NCBI GenBank assembly: GCA_011605725.1
Contig: JAAOZP010000012.1
Location: 216,821 to 280,820 of the forward strand
From: Nitrososphaerota archaeon
GTDB taxonomy: Archaea > Thermoproteota > EX4484-205 > JAAOZP01
Direction: 5' to 3'
Length of the DNA stretch: 64,000 nucleotides
Shown: piece after piece, positions 31,924 to 40,264 of the stretch
How positions within the stretch are numbered: position 1 is the stretch's first letter
Layout of the letters: each line of letters starts with the position of its first letter
Notes under the pieces: model-generated
Told to the model about the DNA's origin: nothing
What the model saw: the letters and a program-made list of their open reading frames with translations, nothing else
The model's database searches: none
Program-made: the position numbers and the translations under genes

Positions 31924-33138
31924 TTGGCAAAAGTTTCAGTTGTAAAGATTCCGCGAAAATGTTTCGACGAAGATGTATTCAATGGCGTGGAGCATAGCAT
32001 AGAGCTACTAGGGGGACCGGAGGCATTTGCAAAAAGTGGTGACAAGGTGGTTGTGAAACCTAACGTTTTAAACGCTAGTGACGTTGAGACAACAGACCCC
32101 CGCGTAATATATGCTGTTTCGAAAATATTTAGGAATATTGGATGCGACGTAATCATTGGTGAGAACCCGCTTGTTGGAACAATATCCAGCGAGGTCTTTG
32201 AAAAGATGCGGATGAGAGAAATCGCTGAGAAGGCTGGAGTCAGATTTGTCGATTTCCGTAAGGATGAGCAGGTAACTGTAGATGTTCCAAACGCAAGAGG
32301 CTGCCACACGTTAAGAATAGCTAAAACAGTAATGGATGCTGACCTCATAATTAGTCTACCAGTTATGAAGCATCATGGATTATGCAACGTTACGCTGGGA
32401 TTGAAAAACATGTGGGGCGTTATAGGACCATCTCAACGGCGACTCGGCCACCTTAACAGTCTTAATTGGACGCTTGCAGAGTTAAACAGAATCCTACGAG
32501 TGAGACTAACTGTTATAGATGGTTTAATAGGAGTTGGCTACAGTGAGGCTTTCCCACTGGGGCTTATAATAGCTGGCGATGATCCTGTTGCAACAGACGC
32601 CGTAGCCTGCCTTAGAATGGGTTTCAATCCAATGAATATCGAGCATATTCGTTATGCTCACGAGCTCGGATTGGGAGAGATAGACCCACAGAAAATAGAA
32701 CTGACGGGAATAACGCTTGACCAGCTTGTTAGAGATGGAAAAGCTGCGAGAAAAATGTTTGTAATGCCTCTTGCGAAGCCTGCGAGGCTTCTTAAAAAGG
32801 CTAGGAACGTTAAGCTAGTTCAGGGGGATGTCTGCTCCGGCTGTGAGAAAAAGCTCTCAATAGCGATAAAAAAGATTGGCGTAAGGCAGATTGCTGAAGG
32901 TCCTAGAATGGCGATCGTTATTGGCAGGGGTGCTAAGCCTTTAGCTGGACGTATAAACATTATCATAGGCAGGTGTCTCCAAGAATACAGAGACAAAGGG
33001 ATCTTTGTAGATTATTGTCCAGCCTATGATTCGGATATACAGCAGGCTATTGAAGTTGCTCTCGGAAAACGAGAGAAAATCACATATCTCTGGGACGAGC
33101 TTGAGCAGAAGATGGAGAAGGGATTACCCGGAGCCTGA
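31924..33138 (+). CDS. DUF362 protein
   Basis: The 404-residue protein has the DUF362 core over about residues 1-255: DKVVVKPNVLNASDVETTDPRV, IIGENPLVG, ADLIISLPVMKHHGLCNVTLGLKNMWGVIGPSQR and GDDPVATDAVACLRMGF. DUF362 is often fused to or paired with ferredoxins. Here the C-terminal 130 residues instead carry a CSGC pair (near 303-306) and two more Cys (CLQEY, DYCPAYDSD), enough for a metal site but not two clusters. The role is unknown. It starts at TTG 31924 with a TATA box and a GAGGG sequence. Confidence 0.85.
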   Translation: MAKVSVVKIPRKCFDEDVFNGVEHSIELLGGPEAFAKSGDKVVVKPNVLNASDVETTDPRVIYAVSKIFRNIGCDVIIGENPLVGTISSEVFEKMRMREIAEKAGVRFVDFRKDEQVTVDVPNARGCHTLRIAKTVMDADLIISLPVMKHHGLCNVTLGLKNMWGVIGPSQRRLGHLNSLNWTLAELNRILRVRLTVIDGLIGVGYSEAFPLGLIIAGDDPVATDAVACLRMGFNPMNIEHIRYAHELGLGEIDPQKIELTGITLDQLVRDGKAARKMFVMPLAKPARLLKKARNVKLVQGDVCSGCEKKLSIAIKKIGVRQIAEGPRMAIVIGRGAKPLAGRINIIIGRCLQEYRDKGIFVDYCPAYDSDIQQAIEVALGKREKITYLWDELEQKMEKGLPGA

Positions 33139-33219
33139 GTGGTTTAAAGGGATTAAGCGCGTGCTAAACTGAGTAGAACAGGTTCCAATAGTATGTTTTG
33201 GCGATTGAGACTACTGTCC

Positions 33220-34496
33220 TTAGGAAGACTCATCACGGGCCCCCTTCGATGACCTAAGGCAGTCAATAATCGCTTGAAATATTTGGTCTCCAGCATCTGG
33301 TGTTACTCTGCTCCAGCGTGCAAGCCTGGTTTCATAAGACCCTTTTTCAAAAGCTGCCTTATCAGGAATATATCCAACATAATCCTCCGAGTATGCGGAG
33401 ATTATTGTAGACCCATATCTCATTGTATTCGCCTCCTTATTTATCTTCAACCAGAATTCGACGAACAGTTCCCCGGGAACAGATATGAATGCGACCTCGC
33501 TCCCCAGAGTCAGAGTCTGAACCAGCGTTTCAACCGCTCTCTTACTCTCCTTCGCAATTTCATACTCCTCATCAGCATAGAGAAGACTTGTGGCACACAT
33601 TTGATCGTCCAACTTACTCTTACAAAGCTCATACTGCTCTAAGAATCTTCTCCTCGCCACTTCGAAGGGAGGCGGTCCCTAAGCTTCAACCTTACGATTC
33701 TATTCTGAACACTTATCCCATCGGGGACAAGTTCAACGGTGTTTCTCACCGCATCCATTAACGCGTGTTCCATACTTAAGCCCATTTTCGACATGAACCC
33801 CCTGCCCTTCTCCACAGGGTCAATATCTCCTGCCGATCCGGTTGTGAAAAAGACTTCAAAACCGTTTCTAAGCATCCTGGCGTAAAGTTCGCCAGGGTAG
33901 TCTGCGGAAACACCAAGATCAGTATTGCATACAGGGTGGCAGCAATAATTCGTCAAAACAATGTTAGAATCTCTATTTCTGATAAGCATGAAAGGCATGC
34001 GTTCATCGACAACATCATTCTTATACGTCCTATTGTAGGTTAAGCCCAAGACCTGAGTCATTCCGAGCCTAATGGAGGCGGGTATAGAGTTTTCACATGC
34101 TTCAGCCGCGGCTTCGACAATGCTCCCCATGAAGAAGCCCTCCCATTGTTTAAAAACCCTTTTCTCTTGACTCGTATATGGAAAAGTGTTTGGCCACATT
34201 GGAGTTATTGTCTCAGGCCCCGAGTGAGTATGCGTTGTTGTTAAAAATATTCGGGTTGAACTTATCCCAACCTTCTCTTGAATAATCCTCTTGACGCTGT
34301 CTGCAAAGTCCCTGTAAACTCCAAGCACATCGCAATGTATTAGAAGCACGGCTTCACCACGCGACTCCATATGTATAACGCTGACCATAAGAGGATCATG
34401 GATTGATTTAGAAGGACGGCCTAATCTATGCGCATAACCACCCAGCCTCAACCCTATGGGAGGCGTCACATCCCTCTTCGCATAACCAATCTTCAT
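33220..34496 (-). pseudogene. Neutral-ceramidase-like (NEUTRAL/alkaline non-lysosomal) protein, frameshifted
   Basis: Two overlapping leftward frames together give the N-terminal and middle part of a ceramidase-like hydrolase. The first (33639-34496, ATG 34496) has IGYAKRDVTPPIGLRLGGY, TTTHTHSGPET, CCHPVCNTDLGVSADYPG and TTGSAGDIDPVE. The second (33220-33660) continues with RRRFLEQYEL, ISVPGELFVEFWLKI, IISAYSEDYVGYIPD and YETRLARWS. A one-base frame change near 33650-33660 separates them. The metal-binding HTHSG is intact. The joined ~420 residues match the length of short archaeal/bacterial homologues, so a single indel, or a sequencing error, explains the break. Confidence 0.75.
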
Positions 34497-34666
34497 ACCT
34501 ATACGCCCTCTGGAAACGAGCCTCAACCGATTTTCAGCTTCGCAACATATTAAGTTTTTCGCGAAACATCATTTCCCCATCTTTTTGAAATCCTGATCAC
34601 TATCAGAAGAAAGGTCTTAAAAAGTCGTCCAGCTAAGAACGCGTGTTGTTGAACCAGCCTGCTACT

Positions 34667-35986
34667 TTAGTCGAGCTCTCTGATCTGCCGTTTCCTAGCG
34701 CCTCTAAGCCTCAATCCGTATTGAATCGTTAGAAGCTTCTCCGGCGTGAGCAACATACTGGTAGCGTAGAGGACGAGGACCGTTAAGGCTGCGGAATACG
34801 GTATCCCGAGAATAGTTTCTAAAGGCACTGACGTCATCATGTCTCTAGCTATCATTATTGGGTATGATGTTGGTAAAGCATATACTAGAAGCTGGAGAGC
34901 TAGAGGCAGCGTGCCTAGGTCCCCGTACATCATAAGGAAAGAGGGAACCATTATTGGGACTATTACTACTACCAGAAGAGAGTTCGCCATCCTGACATCG
35001 CTGCTTAGCGCTCCAATCGCCACGCCGAGAGAAGTTACGAAAAGTATTGCAAGTATCAGGCTGACGGCGAGAAGTATAAAGCTTTCTGGCGGTGGCGAAG
35101 GAAGTAATTGGGAAATGTTTCCAATGGGAAAGCCGAAACCTTGCATTGAAAGCATATTGTTAAAGTATAGGATGAACCCGCCTGTAAACAGGATGCTTCC
35201 AATCACAGCCAAGATGGAAGAGCCAAGCAGCTTTGCCAGCAGAATTTCATAGCGTGTCACTGGAAAGGTTAACAGCGTCTCCAACGTTTTCTCCTCGTTC
35301 TCAACCGCGGTTGCGGTAGCGGCGAACTGAACAACGGTAATCGATAAAATTAAAAGCAGCAGTGGAATCATAATACTGTATCCCATTAGGAGTTGATTGA
35401 AAAATATTTGAGGAGGAACTTCAATTATTTTGTCCTTAAGTATTGAACGGGCTGAAATATTGAACGGGTCTCGAACAACATCCGGAGAAATATTCGGATT
35501 AAGCTTCGACACTAACATGTTGCTGAAAAATTTCGAAGATAAGGTTAACATTCCCTCGATAGACGTGTAAACTCCTATTGAAGCTAGGCTCACGCTCTCC
35601 ATTACCACATACACCTCAATGCTTGCCTTCCTGTAGTTAACTAGATCATTCTCAAACCCTTTTCTTATAACTAGCAAGGCTTTTGAACCGAGGTTTCTCG
35701 CTTCACCGATCGCAACCTCCAAGTCAGGAACATCTATTTTTACAATATCTGCACCTAGGCTGACGGACAGGTTTAAGAGGGTGTTGCTTAACGCAGTCTT
35801 ATCACAGTCAAGCACAGCTATCTTCACACTCCTAGCGCCGGCTTCGATAGAGCTGCTCATCGAGGTTGAAATCAGGAAGCCGAGCAGCGGCATCAGTATC
35901 ACTGGTATTACAAGGCCTATGTATATCCTAGGGTCTCTCAGAAGATCCTTAACCTCCTTCTCAACCAGTGGAAAAAGCCTCCTCAT
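34667..35986 (-). CDS. ABC-2 type transporter permease (NatB-like)
   Basis: The 439-residue permease has one membrane segment at the N-terminus (IYIGLVIPVILMPLLGFLI), an extracytoplasmic domain of about 160 residues, then five to six C-terminal membrane segments (IMIPLLLLILSITVVQFAAT, LLGSSILAVIGSILFTGGFI, FILLAVSLILAILFVTSLGVAIGAL, SLLVVVIVPIMVPSFLMMYG, AALTVLVLYATSMLL). This layout is that of NatB/ABC-2 exporters. With the ATPase whose gene overlaps it by four bases it should export an ion, lipid or small molecule; the substrate is unknown. No substrate-binding protein gene is nearby, which supports export rather than uptake. Confidence 0.9.
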   Translation of the reverse strand: MRRLFPLVEKEVKDLLRDPRIYIGLVIPVILMPLLGFLISTSMSSSIEAGARSVKIAVLDCDKTALSNTLLNLSVSLGADIVKIDVPDLEVAIGEARNLGSKALLVIRKGFENDLVNYRKASIEVYVVMESVSLASIGVYTSIEGMLTLSSKFFSNMLVSKLNPNISPDVVRDPFNISARSILKDKIIEVPPQIFFNQLLMGYSIMIPLLLLILSITVVQFAATATAVENEEKTLETLLTFPVTRYEILLAKLLGSSILAVIGSILFTGGFILYFNNMLSMQGFGFPIGNISQLLPSPPPESFILLAVSLILAILFVTSLGVAIGALSSDVRMANSLLVVVIVPIMVPSFLMMYGDLGTLPLALQLLVYALPTSYPIMIARDMMTSVPLETILGIPYSAALTVLVLYATSMLLTPEKLLTIQYGLRLRGARKRQIRELD

Positions 35987-36714
35987 CTACTGGCCACCTC
36001 GATAAAAGCCTCTTCCAGATTCGAAGCTCCAAGCTCATTTTTAATCTTCTTCGGCTCTCCTTCAAAAAGAACGTGACCCCGATGTATGAAAGCAACTCTG
36101 GTACACAGGTATTCTACTTCAAGCATATTATGGCTCGAAAGAACTATCGTTCCCCCCTCTTTGACATGTCTGCTTATAACCTCCCTTATGTGCTTCGCAT
36201 GGAAAACATCTAAGCCTGAAGTAGGCTCGTCTAAAATCGCCAGCTTCGGCCTCGTCATCAATGCTCTAGCTATCTGGAGCCTCCTCTTCATACCCTTGCT
36301 GTAAGTCTTCATCCTATCATCCACCCTTTCACCAAGTCCTGAGATGCTTATTGCCTCCTCAACAGCCCTGGATGCTTCAACATTTGAATCAAAATATATT
36401 CTTGCAACTATAGACAAGTATTCGCGTCCACTCAGGTTTCTATACGTGCCAGCATCTTCAGCCAAGTATGAGATTAAAGGCCTGATTTTACTAGCTTCTT
36501 TAACAGCATCATAGCCAAGTATTTCGACGTAGCCTCTTGTCGGCAGAAGCAGTGCCGCCATTATTCTGAGAATAGTTGTCTTGCCCGCGCCGTTCGGCCC
36601 TATTAACCCATATATTTCACCTTTCTCAATCTGTAGCGAAACCCCGTCGACAGCCACTAGATCCCCGAAGCGTTTAACAAGGTTTCTGACTACAACTATG
36701 CTTCCAGCCCTCAC
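35983..36714 (-). CDS. ABC transporter ATP-binding protein
   Basis: The 243-residue nucleotide-binding subunit has Walker A GPNGAGKTT (39-47), the Q-loop region ISYLAEDAGTYRNLSG, signature TYSKGMKRRLQIA, Walker B PKLAILDEPTSGLD and the switch SSHNMLEVEYL. The Q-loop position carries Ala-Glu instead of the common Gln, as in many CcmA/NatA-type ATPases. It starts at GTG 36714 and its stop overlaps the permease start, so the pair is one transcript. It is divergent from the gene at 36866. Confidence 0.95.
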   Translation of the reverse strand: MRAGSIVVVRNLVKRFGDLVAVDGVSLQIEKGEIYGLIGPNGAGKTTILRIMAALLLPTRGYVEILGYDAVKEASKIRPLISYLAEDAGTYRNLSGREYLSIVARIYFDSNVEASRAVEEAISISGLGERVDDRMKTYSKGMKRRLQIARALMTRPKLAILDEPTSGLDVFHAKHIREVISRHVKEGGTIVLSSHNMLEVEYLCTRVAFIHRGHVLFEGEPKKIKNELGASNLEEAFIEVASR

Positions 36715-36788
36715 CGTGAACTCGTCCTATCGTAAGAAGGAAACTATTTAATTCTTATGTGGAAGGATACGGAGGCTGTTCAAAAGGT

Positions 36789-36797
36789 AGCGCGCGA
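36789..36797. repeat. GC-alternating palindrome, partial copy
   Basis: AGCGCGCGA matches eight of ten consensus positions. It lies in the 150-bp divergent gap between the ABC transporter operon and the gene at 36866. Confidence 0.5.
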
Positions 36798-36865
36798 CCT
36801 CAGATTCCAGGTGCAAACAACCTCTAAGAAAGGTTTAATAGCATGCGAGTAACTAAACATTAAGA

Positions 36866-37297
36866 ATGAGCGAATTACGGTATTATAGAGACTTCTCTTT
36901 AATCATGATGAGCCGGATTCTTGAGAAAGAATTTGGGAAGGAGGCACTGGACGTTTTGATAGACTGGAGGAATAGGAGGATCGAGGAGGAATGGAGAAAG
37001 CGAAGCCTAGAGGCGAAGGACAGGACTCCCAGATACTTTCTAACATTGTTCAGCAAGGAGGCTCATGAATTTGAAGTCTTAGAAGAAAGCGAGAAAGCTT
37101 TGGAAGTTATCGTTAAGAAGTGTATTCATGCGGAAATCTTTAAAAAGTTTAACGCAACAGACATTGGGGAAAAACTTATCTGCAGCGGGGATCATTATGT
37201 TGTAAAAGGATTCAATCATGGGATAGAACTTGTTAGAGATAAGCTTTTAATGAGAGGAGACGACTGTTGCCATTTCCTTTTTAGGTTGAAAAAATAA
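36866..37297 (+). CDS. L-2-amino-thiazoline-4-carboxylate hydrolase-like protein
   Basis: The 143-residue protein resembles the ATC-hydrolase-like family. The C-terminal half has DIGEKLICSGDHYVVKGFNHGIEL and LMRGDDCCHFLFRL, equivalent to the family's Gly-Asp-x-Cys ending. The N-terminal half is a charged helix pair. Family members are widespread in archaea and bacteria and mostly uncharacterised; only a few are tied to thiazoline hydrolysis. It leads a two-gene operon: its TAA overlaps the first possible ATG of the following dehydrogenase gene. Confidence 0.7.
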   Translation: MSELRYYRDFSLIMMSRILEKEFGKEALDVLIDWRNRRIEEEWRKRSLEAKDRTPRYFLTLFSKEAHEFEVLEESEKALEVIVKKCIHAEIFKKFNATDIGEKLICSGDHYVVKGFNHGIELVRDKLLMRGDDCCHFLFRLKK

Positions 37298-37341
37298 TGA
37301 TTCTGAAAAAACTTATAAAGCGATTGCAGTCGACCGTTCAC

Positions 37342-38211
37342 ATGGTTTACAAAATAGGAATAGTTGGATCAGACAATTCCCACGCGATTACTTTTTCACA
37401 GATTGCAAACGGAATAGACCAGGAAAATTACGTCCCGGGTTTTCGAGTAACCTATCTCTTCGGGTTCGACGAAACTAGAAATAGAGAGGTTGCGGAGAAA
37501 GGCGGTATTGAAAAAATTGTTTCAGATATAAATGAGATGATTGGAAACATTGATATCGCGTTTATTGAATTTAGACACGGCGGGCTACATTTGGAATACG
37601 CTAAGCCATTCATAGAAAACAGGATTCCGGTTTTCGTGGATAAGCCGCTAGCAGCCACGGTAGCGGACGCTGTAAAAATCATCGAGTTAGCGAAGGAGAA
37701 ACAGACTCTTCTAACGAGCTTTTCAACCCTGAGGTTTACGGATGCTGTGCAAGACCTCAAAAAAATTTTTAGAAACGAGGAGCCGGTTTTCCTAAGCGTA
37801 CTAGGCCCGGGAGACCTTGAAAGCGAGTATGGCGGATTAATCTTCTACGGGGTGCATTGCACAGAGATTTTTAATGAGGTTGCGGGAACCGGAGTGAGAG
37901 AGGTCTATGCAACCATGAAGAATAAAAACATAATCGCGACGCTGATTCATGAGAAGTTGATTGGAACAATAAAGATCGCTCCTGAAATGCCCTATGTTTT
38001 TTCACTAGAAGGCCTAACTAAGAAAACCCATTTCTCAGCCAAGGTCGACTATAAGGATTGCTACAAGAAGGGGATGATGAAGATCAAGGAGATGCTTGAC
38101 AACAAGCAGTGGATTCTTTCAGGAGAAGAGATGCTTGAGCCAGTAGCAATCGTTAAAGCAATTGAGGAAAGCATTAGGGAATCGTCCAGAAAACCTGTCT
38201 TACAGCCTTAA
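37342..38211 (+). CDS. Gfo/Idh/MocA-family dehydrogenase (short form)
   Basis: The ~289-residue NAD(P)-binding oxidoreductase has KIGIVGSDNSHAITFSQIANG (Rossmann), the EKP equivalent PVFVDKPLAATVADA, and a C-terminal region with YGGLIFYGVHCTEIFNEV supplying the catalytic-position His. It is shorter than the usual 330-380 residues. The frame is open to ATG 37297, which overlaps the previous stop; the motif start argues for ATG 37342, but the coupled upstream start is possible. The substrate is unknown. It is convergent with a methyltransferase gene, overlapping it by four bases. Confidence 0.87.
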   Translation: MVYKIGIVGSDNSHAITFSQIANGIDQENYVPGFRVTYLFGFDETRNREVAEKGGIEKIVSDINEMIGNIDIAFIEFRHGGLHLEYAKPFIENRIPVFVDKPLAATVADAVKIIELAKEKQTLLTSFSTLRFTDAVQDLKKIFRNEEPVFLSVLGPGDLESEYGGLIFYGVHCTEIFNEVAGTGVREVYATMKNKNIIATLIHEKLIGTIKIAPEMPYVFSLEGLTKKTHFSAKVDYKDCYKKGMMKIKEMLDNKQWILSGEEMLEPVAIVKAIEESIRESSRKPVLQP

Positions 38212-38783
38212 CCCATTTTAACGCTTATCGAGACTCCTGCCCCAGTAGGTACTATGGCGGTTCTCCATATTCCATCAGAAGCCTCGTTTAGAAAATCCGC
38301 TATGGCCCCATACGGATGCTTAACGTTATGTGCGATTATCACTCCGCCTGTAAGGATCCTGCTCTTAATTAGGTTGAAAAACTCTAAGTATTGTTCTTTT
38401 TCAATATCCATGAAGACTAGATTCAGCCCAGTAACTTTCCCGACATACTTCAACGCATCTCCATTAACCGGTGTGATCAGATGCTCCAAACGATACTTGG
38501 CAACAAGCTCCTTGAGCCTTCTGAATCGTCGAATATTCTTCTCAACAGCATAGACATTACCATCAACCCCTGACTCTAAAATAGCTTTAGCAATCCATAC
38601 CGTTGAAAAACCTACGCCCGCACCAGCGTCCATGGCTTTCAAACATCCAAACCGTGTAGCCGTCAGAAAGGCTGTTGAGAAAAGCACGTAACCATCCTCC
38701 ATCCCTATCGCGGGAACCCCTAGGTCCTTAGAAGCATCGTGAGCCTCCAGAATAATATGGTTCCAAGCGTAATCTTCCCGCAT
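38208..38783 (-). CDS. O-methyltransferase-like SAM-dependent methyltransferase
   Basis: The 191-residue class I methyltransferase has motif I DAGAGVGFSTVWIAKA near residue 50, the acidic ribose-binding loop YAVEKNIRRFRRL, INPVNGDAL-type motif (ITPVNGDALKYV) and LNLVFMDIEKEQYLEFF with GGVIIAHNV, the arrangement of O-methyltransferase family 3. The DxxK-like metal-site acids are only partly kept, so it may methylate without the usual catechol Mg2+ site. It is monocistronic. Confidence 0.82.
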   Translation of the reverse strand: MREDYAWNHIILEAHDASKDLGVPAIGMEDGYVLFSTAFLTATRFGCLKAMDAGAGVGFSTVWIAKAILESGVDGNVYAVEKNIRRFRRLKELVAKYRLEHLITPVNGDALKYVGKVTGLNLVFMDIEKEQYLEFFNLIKSRILTGGVIIAHNVKHPYGAIADFLNEASDGIWRTAIVPTGAGVSISVKMG

Positions 38784-38839
38784 TGCTGCTCAGCATAGTC
38801 CATGGTTTAAACCTATAAACTTAGCGGAGGACTCGCAGA

Positions 38840-39211
38840 TTAATGTTTATGACGAGCCTGACGACAACCTTCAGTCAACTCTTCAAGCTCATCTTTAACA
38901 CAGGATGAAACCAGGTCTCTGACAATGTTTGAATTAGCTTTTAAGACAGCTATCTTCGCCTGCTGGAATATGGCCAGTGCCCTCGGCCCCATTCCGTAGG
39001 CGATTACTGCGTCAGGCTTAAGTTGCAGAATACGGTCAGCAGGCCGTCCTGTTCCTCCGAAATGTTCACCCTCATTGCGCACAGTCTCCTGCTTCAGGAT
39101 TTTACCCTCCTCATCCAGCTCAAAGACCATGAAGAAGGGAGCTCTGCCGAAATGTTCGGATAAGCGTGAATCCAAGCCACGATCATCCTCCACAGGCATT
39201 ATAATCCTCAT
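38840..39211 (-). CDS. NifX/NifB-C-terminal-like (dinitrogenase FeMo-cofactor) domain protein
   Basis: The 123-residue single-domain protein has MRIIMPVEDDRGLDSRLSEHFGRAPFFMVFELD at the N-terminus, HFGGTGRPADRILQLKPDAVIAYGMGPRALAIF in the middle and a polar tail ending in RQARHKH. Standalone members occur in many archaea without nitrogenase and are thought to bind Fe-S or metal clusters. No nif gene is present here. It sits with DUF5320 and DUF134 genes, a grouping common in anaerobic archaea, suggesting a shared metal or redox role. Confidence 0.92.
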   Translation of the reverse strand: MRIIMPVEDDRGLDSRLSEHFGRAPFFMVFELDEEGKILKQETVRNEGEHFGGTGRPADRILQLKPDAVIAYGMGPRALAIFQQAKIAVLKANSNIVRDLVSSCVKDELEELTEGCRQARHKH

Positions 39212-39366
39212 TCCGAATCACCCCAGCTTAGATACTTGCACAATACACGATGTATATACGTCTTACTGTTAACTGACCATTCCCTAGGGTTTTCACCGAT
39301 TCTCCTGTTGGACTCCTTATCAGATCTCAGTCTTGAACAACCTCTATTCCCTTTTTCAAGTAACAC

Positions 39367-39612
39367 TTATTCTAGACAATTACTTAACTCCTTAAGCCTC
39401 TTGTTTACGTAAACGAGCTCCTCCTGGATAAGCCTCCTCTGTTCTTCAAGAAAAAGCCTCTCACGCTCCCTGTTTCCGGGAGTGAAGCAAACAGCATTGG
39501 CCCGGGCATCCATGCTCACCGCGGAGCCCGTGGAAACCATGGGCATATCCTTCAGAAGTGCTGAAAATATGACGCCAGTAGGCGGTGCCAGCCACCAGAA
39601 CCTGCCTGGCAC
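39367..39612 (-). CDS. DUF5320-like small protein
   Basis: The 81-residue protein has a short aromatic head (MPGRFWWLAPPTGV) and a C-terminal coiled coil (RERERLFLEEQRRLIQEEL, NKRLKELS), the layout of DUF5320 proteins encoded beside NifX-like genes. The middle (residues 15-45) lacks the glycine-rich repeats of many relatives. It starts at GTG 39612; an AGGGGAG sequence about nine bases upstream on the coding strand supports this start. Function is unknown. Confidence 0.65.
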   Translation of the reverse strand: MPGRFWWLAPPTGVIFSALLKDMPMVSTGSAVSMDARANAVCFTPGNRERERLFLEEQRRLIQEELVYVNKRLKELSNCLE

Positions 39613-39628
39613 ATTATCACTCCCCTAC

Positions 39629-39766
39629 TCACTGGCTTCCTTTACCGCTTTCTTCAAACCGTTTTATAACGGCTTCCAGCTGAGACTCCAAGATCTTGAC
39701 GAGTGAAGGCGGCATGCCTCCGGGAGCTGCCCAAACCATCTCGGATAGAAGCCGAACCTGACGCAC
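39629..39766 (-). CDS. Possible small protein upstream of the DUF5320 gene
   Basis: The 45-codon frame from GTG 39766 (opening MRQVRLLSEMVWAAPGGMPP, then an amphipathic helix ending RFEESGKGSQ) is followed 17 bp later by the DUF5320 gene on the same strand. The helix and its position make it plausible as the first gene of a small operon, but I see no Shine-Dalgarno sequence and no family. A competing frame from ATG near 39808 looks less protein-like. Confidence 0.35.
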   Translation of the reverse strand: MRQVRLLSEMVWAAPGGMPPSLVKILESQLEAVIKRFEESGKGSQ

Positions 39767-39816
39767 CGGGGAGTCTGGTTAAGTAGGGAAGATTCCTGCG
39801 CCTCCATTTTTGTGAT

Positions 39817-39866
39817 TATGCATATTTTACATGAATAACGAGACTATGCACAAATATATAAATATT
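39817..39866. promoter_or_regulatory. Divergent promoter region of the DUF134 gene with TATGCA repeats
   Basis: AATATATAAATATT (39853-39866) is a TATA box about 30 bp upstream of the DUF134 ATG. TATGCATA (39817-39824) and TATGCACA (39845-39852) are spaced 28 bp apart, the second directly abutting the TATA box. They are candidate sites for DUF134 itself, which carries a helix-turn-helix. Confidence 0.45.
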
Positions 39867-39888
39867 GCGGCTCGGAAGCTAATGAGCA

Positions 39889-40224
39889 ATGTATAGGAGG
39901 AGACACAGGCACGGTCAAAGAGGAAGAATGCCCAAACCAGTATGGCTGGGGGTTATTCCACCGATTACCGGACTAGACCCCGTTGGGACACAGGGAAAAC
40001 CTGATCCTGTCTACTTAGAGCCTGATGAACTTGAAGCCATGAGGCTCGTTGACCTAGAGGGGCTTTCGCAGGAGGAGGCAGGAGAGAGAATGGGGGTCTC
40101 AAGAGGAACCGTATGGAGGCTTTTGCAGAGTGCTAGGAGAAAGACTGCTCAAGCGCTCAGCGAAGGCAGGCCGATACGCATAGGGACGCCTCTTCAACAA
40201 ACTTGTTTAGAGGAAAACGCTTGA
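39889..40224 (+). CDS. DUF134 helix-turn-helix protein
   Basis: The 111-residue DUF134 protein starts with a basic head (MYRRRHRHGQRGRMPKPV), followed by VYLEPDELEAMRLVDLEGLSQEEAGERMGVSRGTVWRLLQSARRK, a sigma-70-region-4-like helix-turn-helix. DUF134 genes often neighbour NifX-like genes, as here, and the protein probably regulates them. It starts at ATG 39889 behind a strong TATA box. The 40 bp after it separate it from the convergent URO-D-like gene. Confidence 0.9.
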   Translation: MYRRRHRHGQRGRMPKPVWLGVIPPITGLDPVGTQGKPDPVYLEPDELEAMRLVDLEGLSQEEAGERMGVSRGTVWRLLQSARRKTAQALSEGRPIRIGTPLQQTCLEENA

Positions 40225-40264
40225 CTGCGGCAAAACGTTACACCCTGTTTTCAAACAACTCTAA

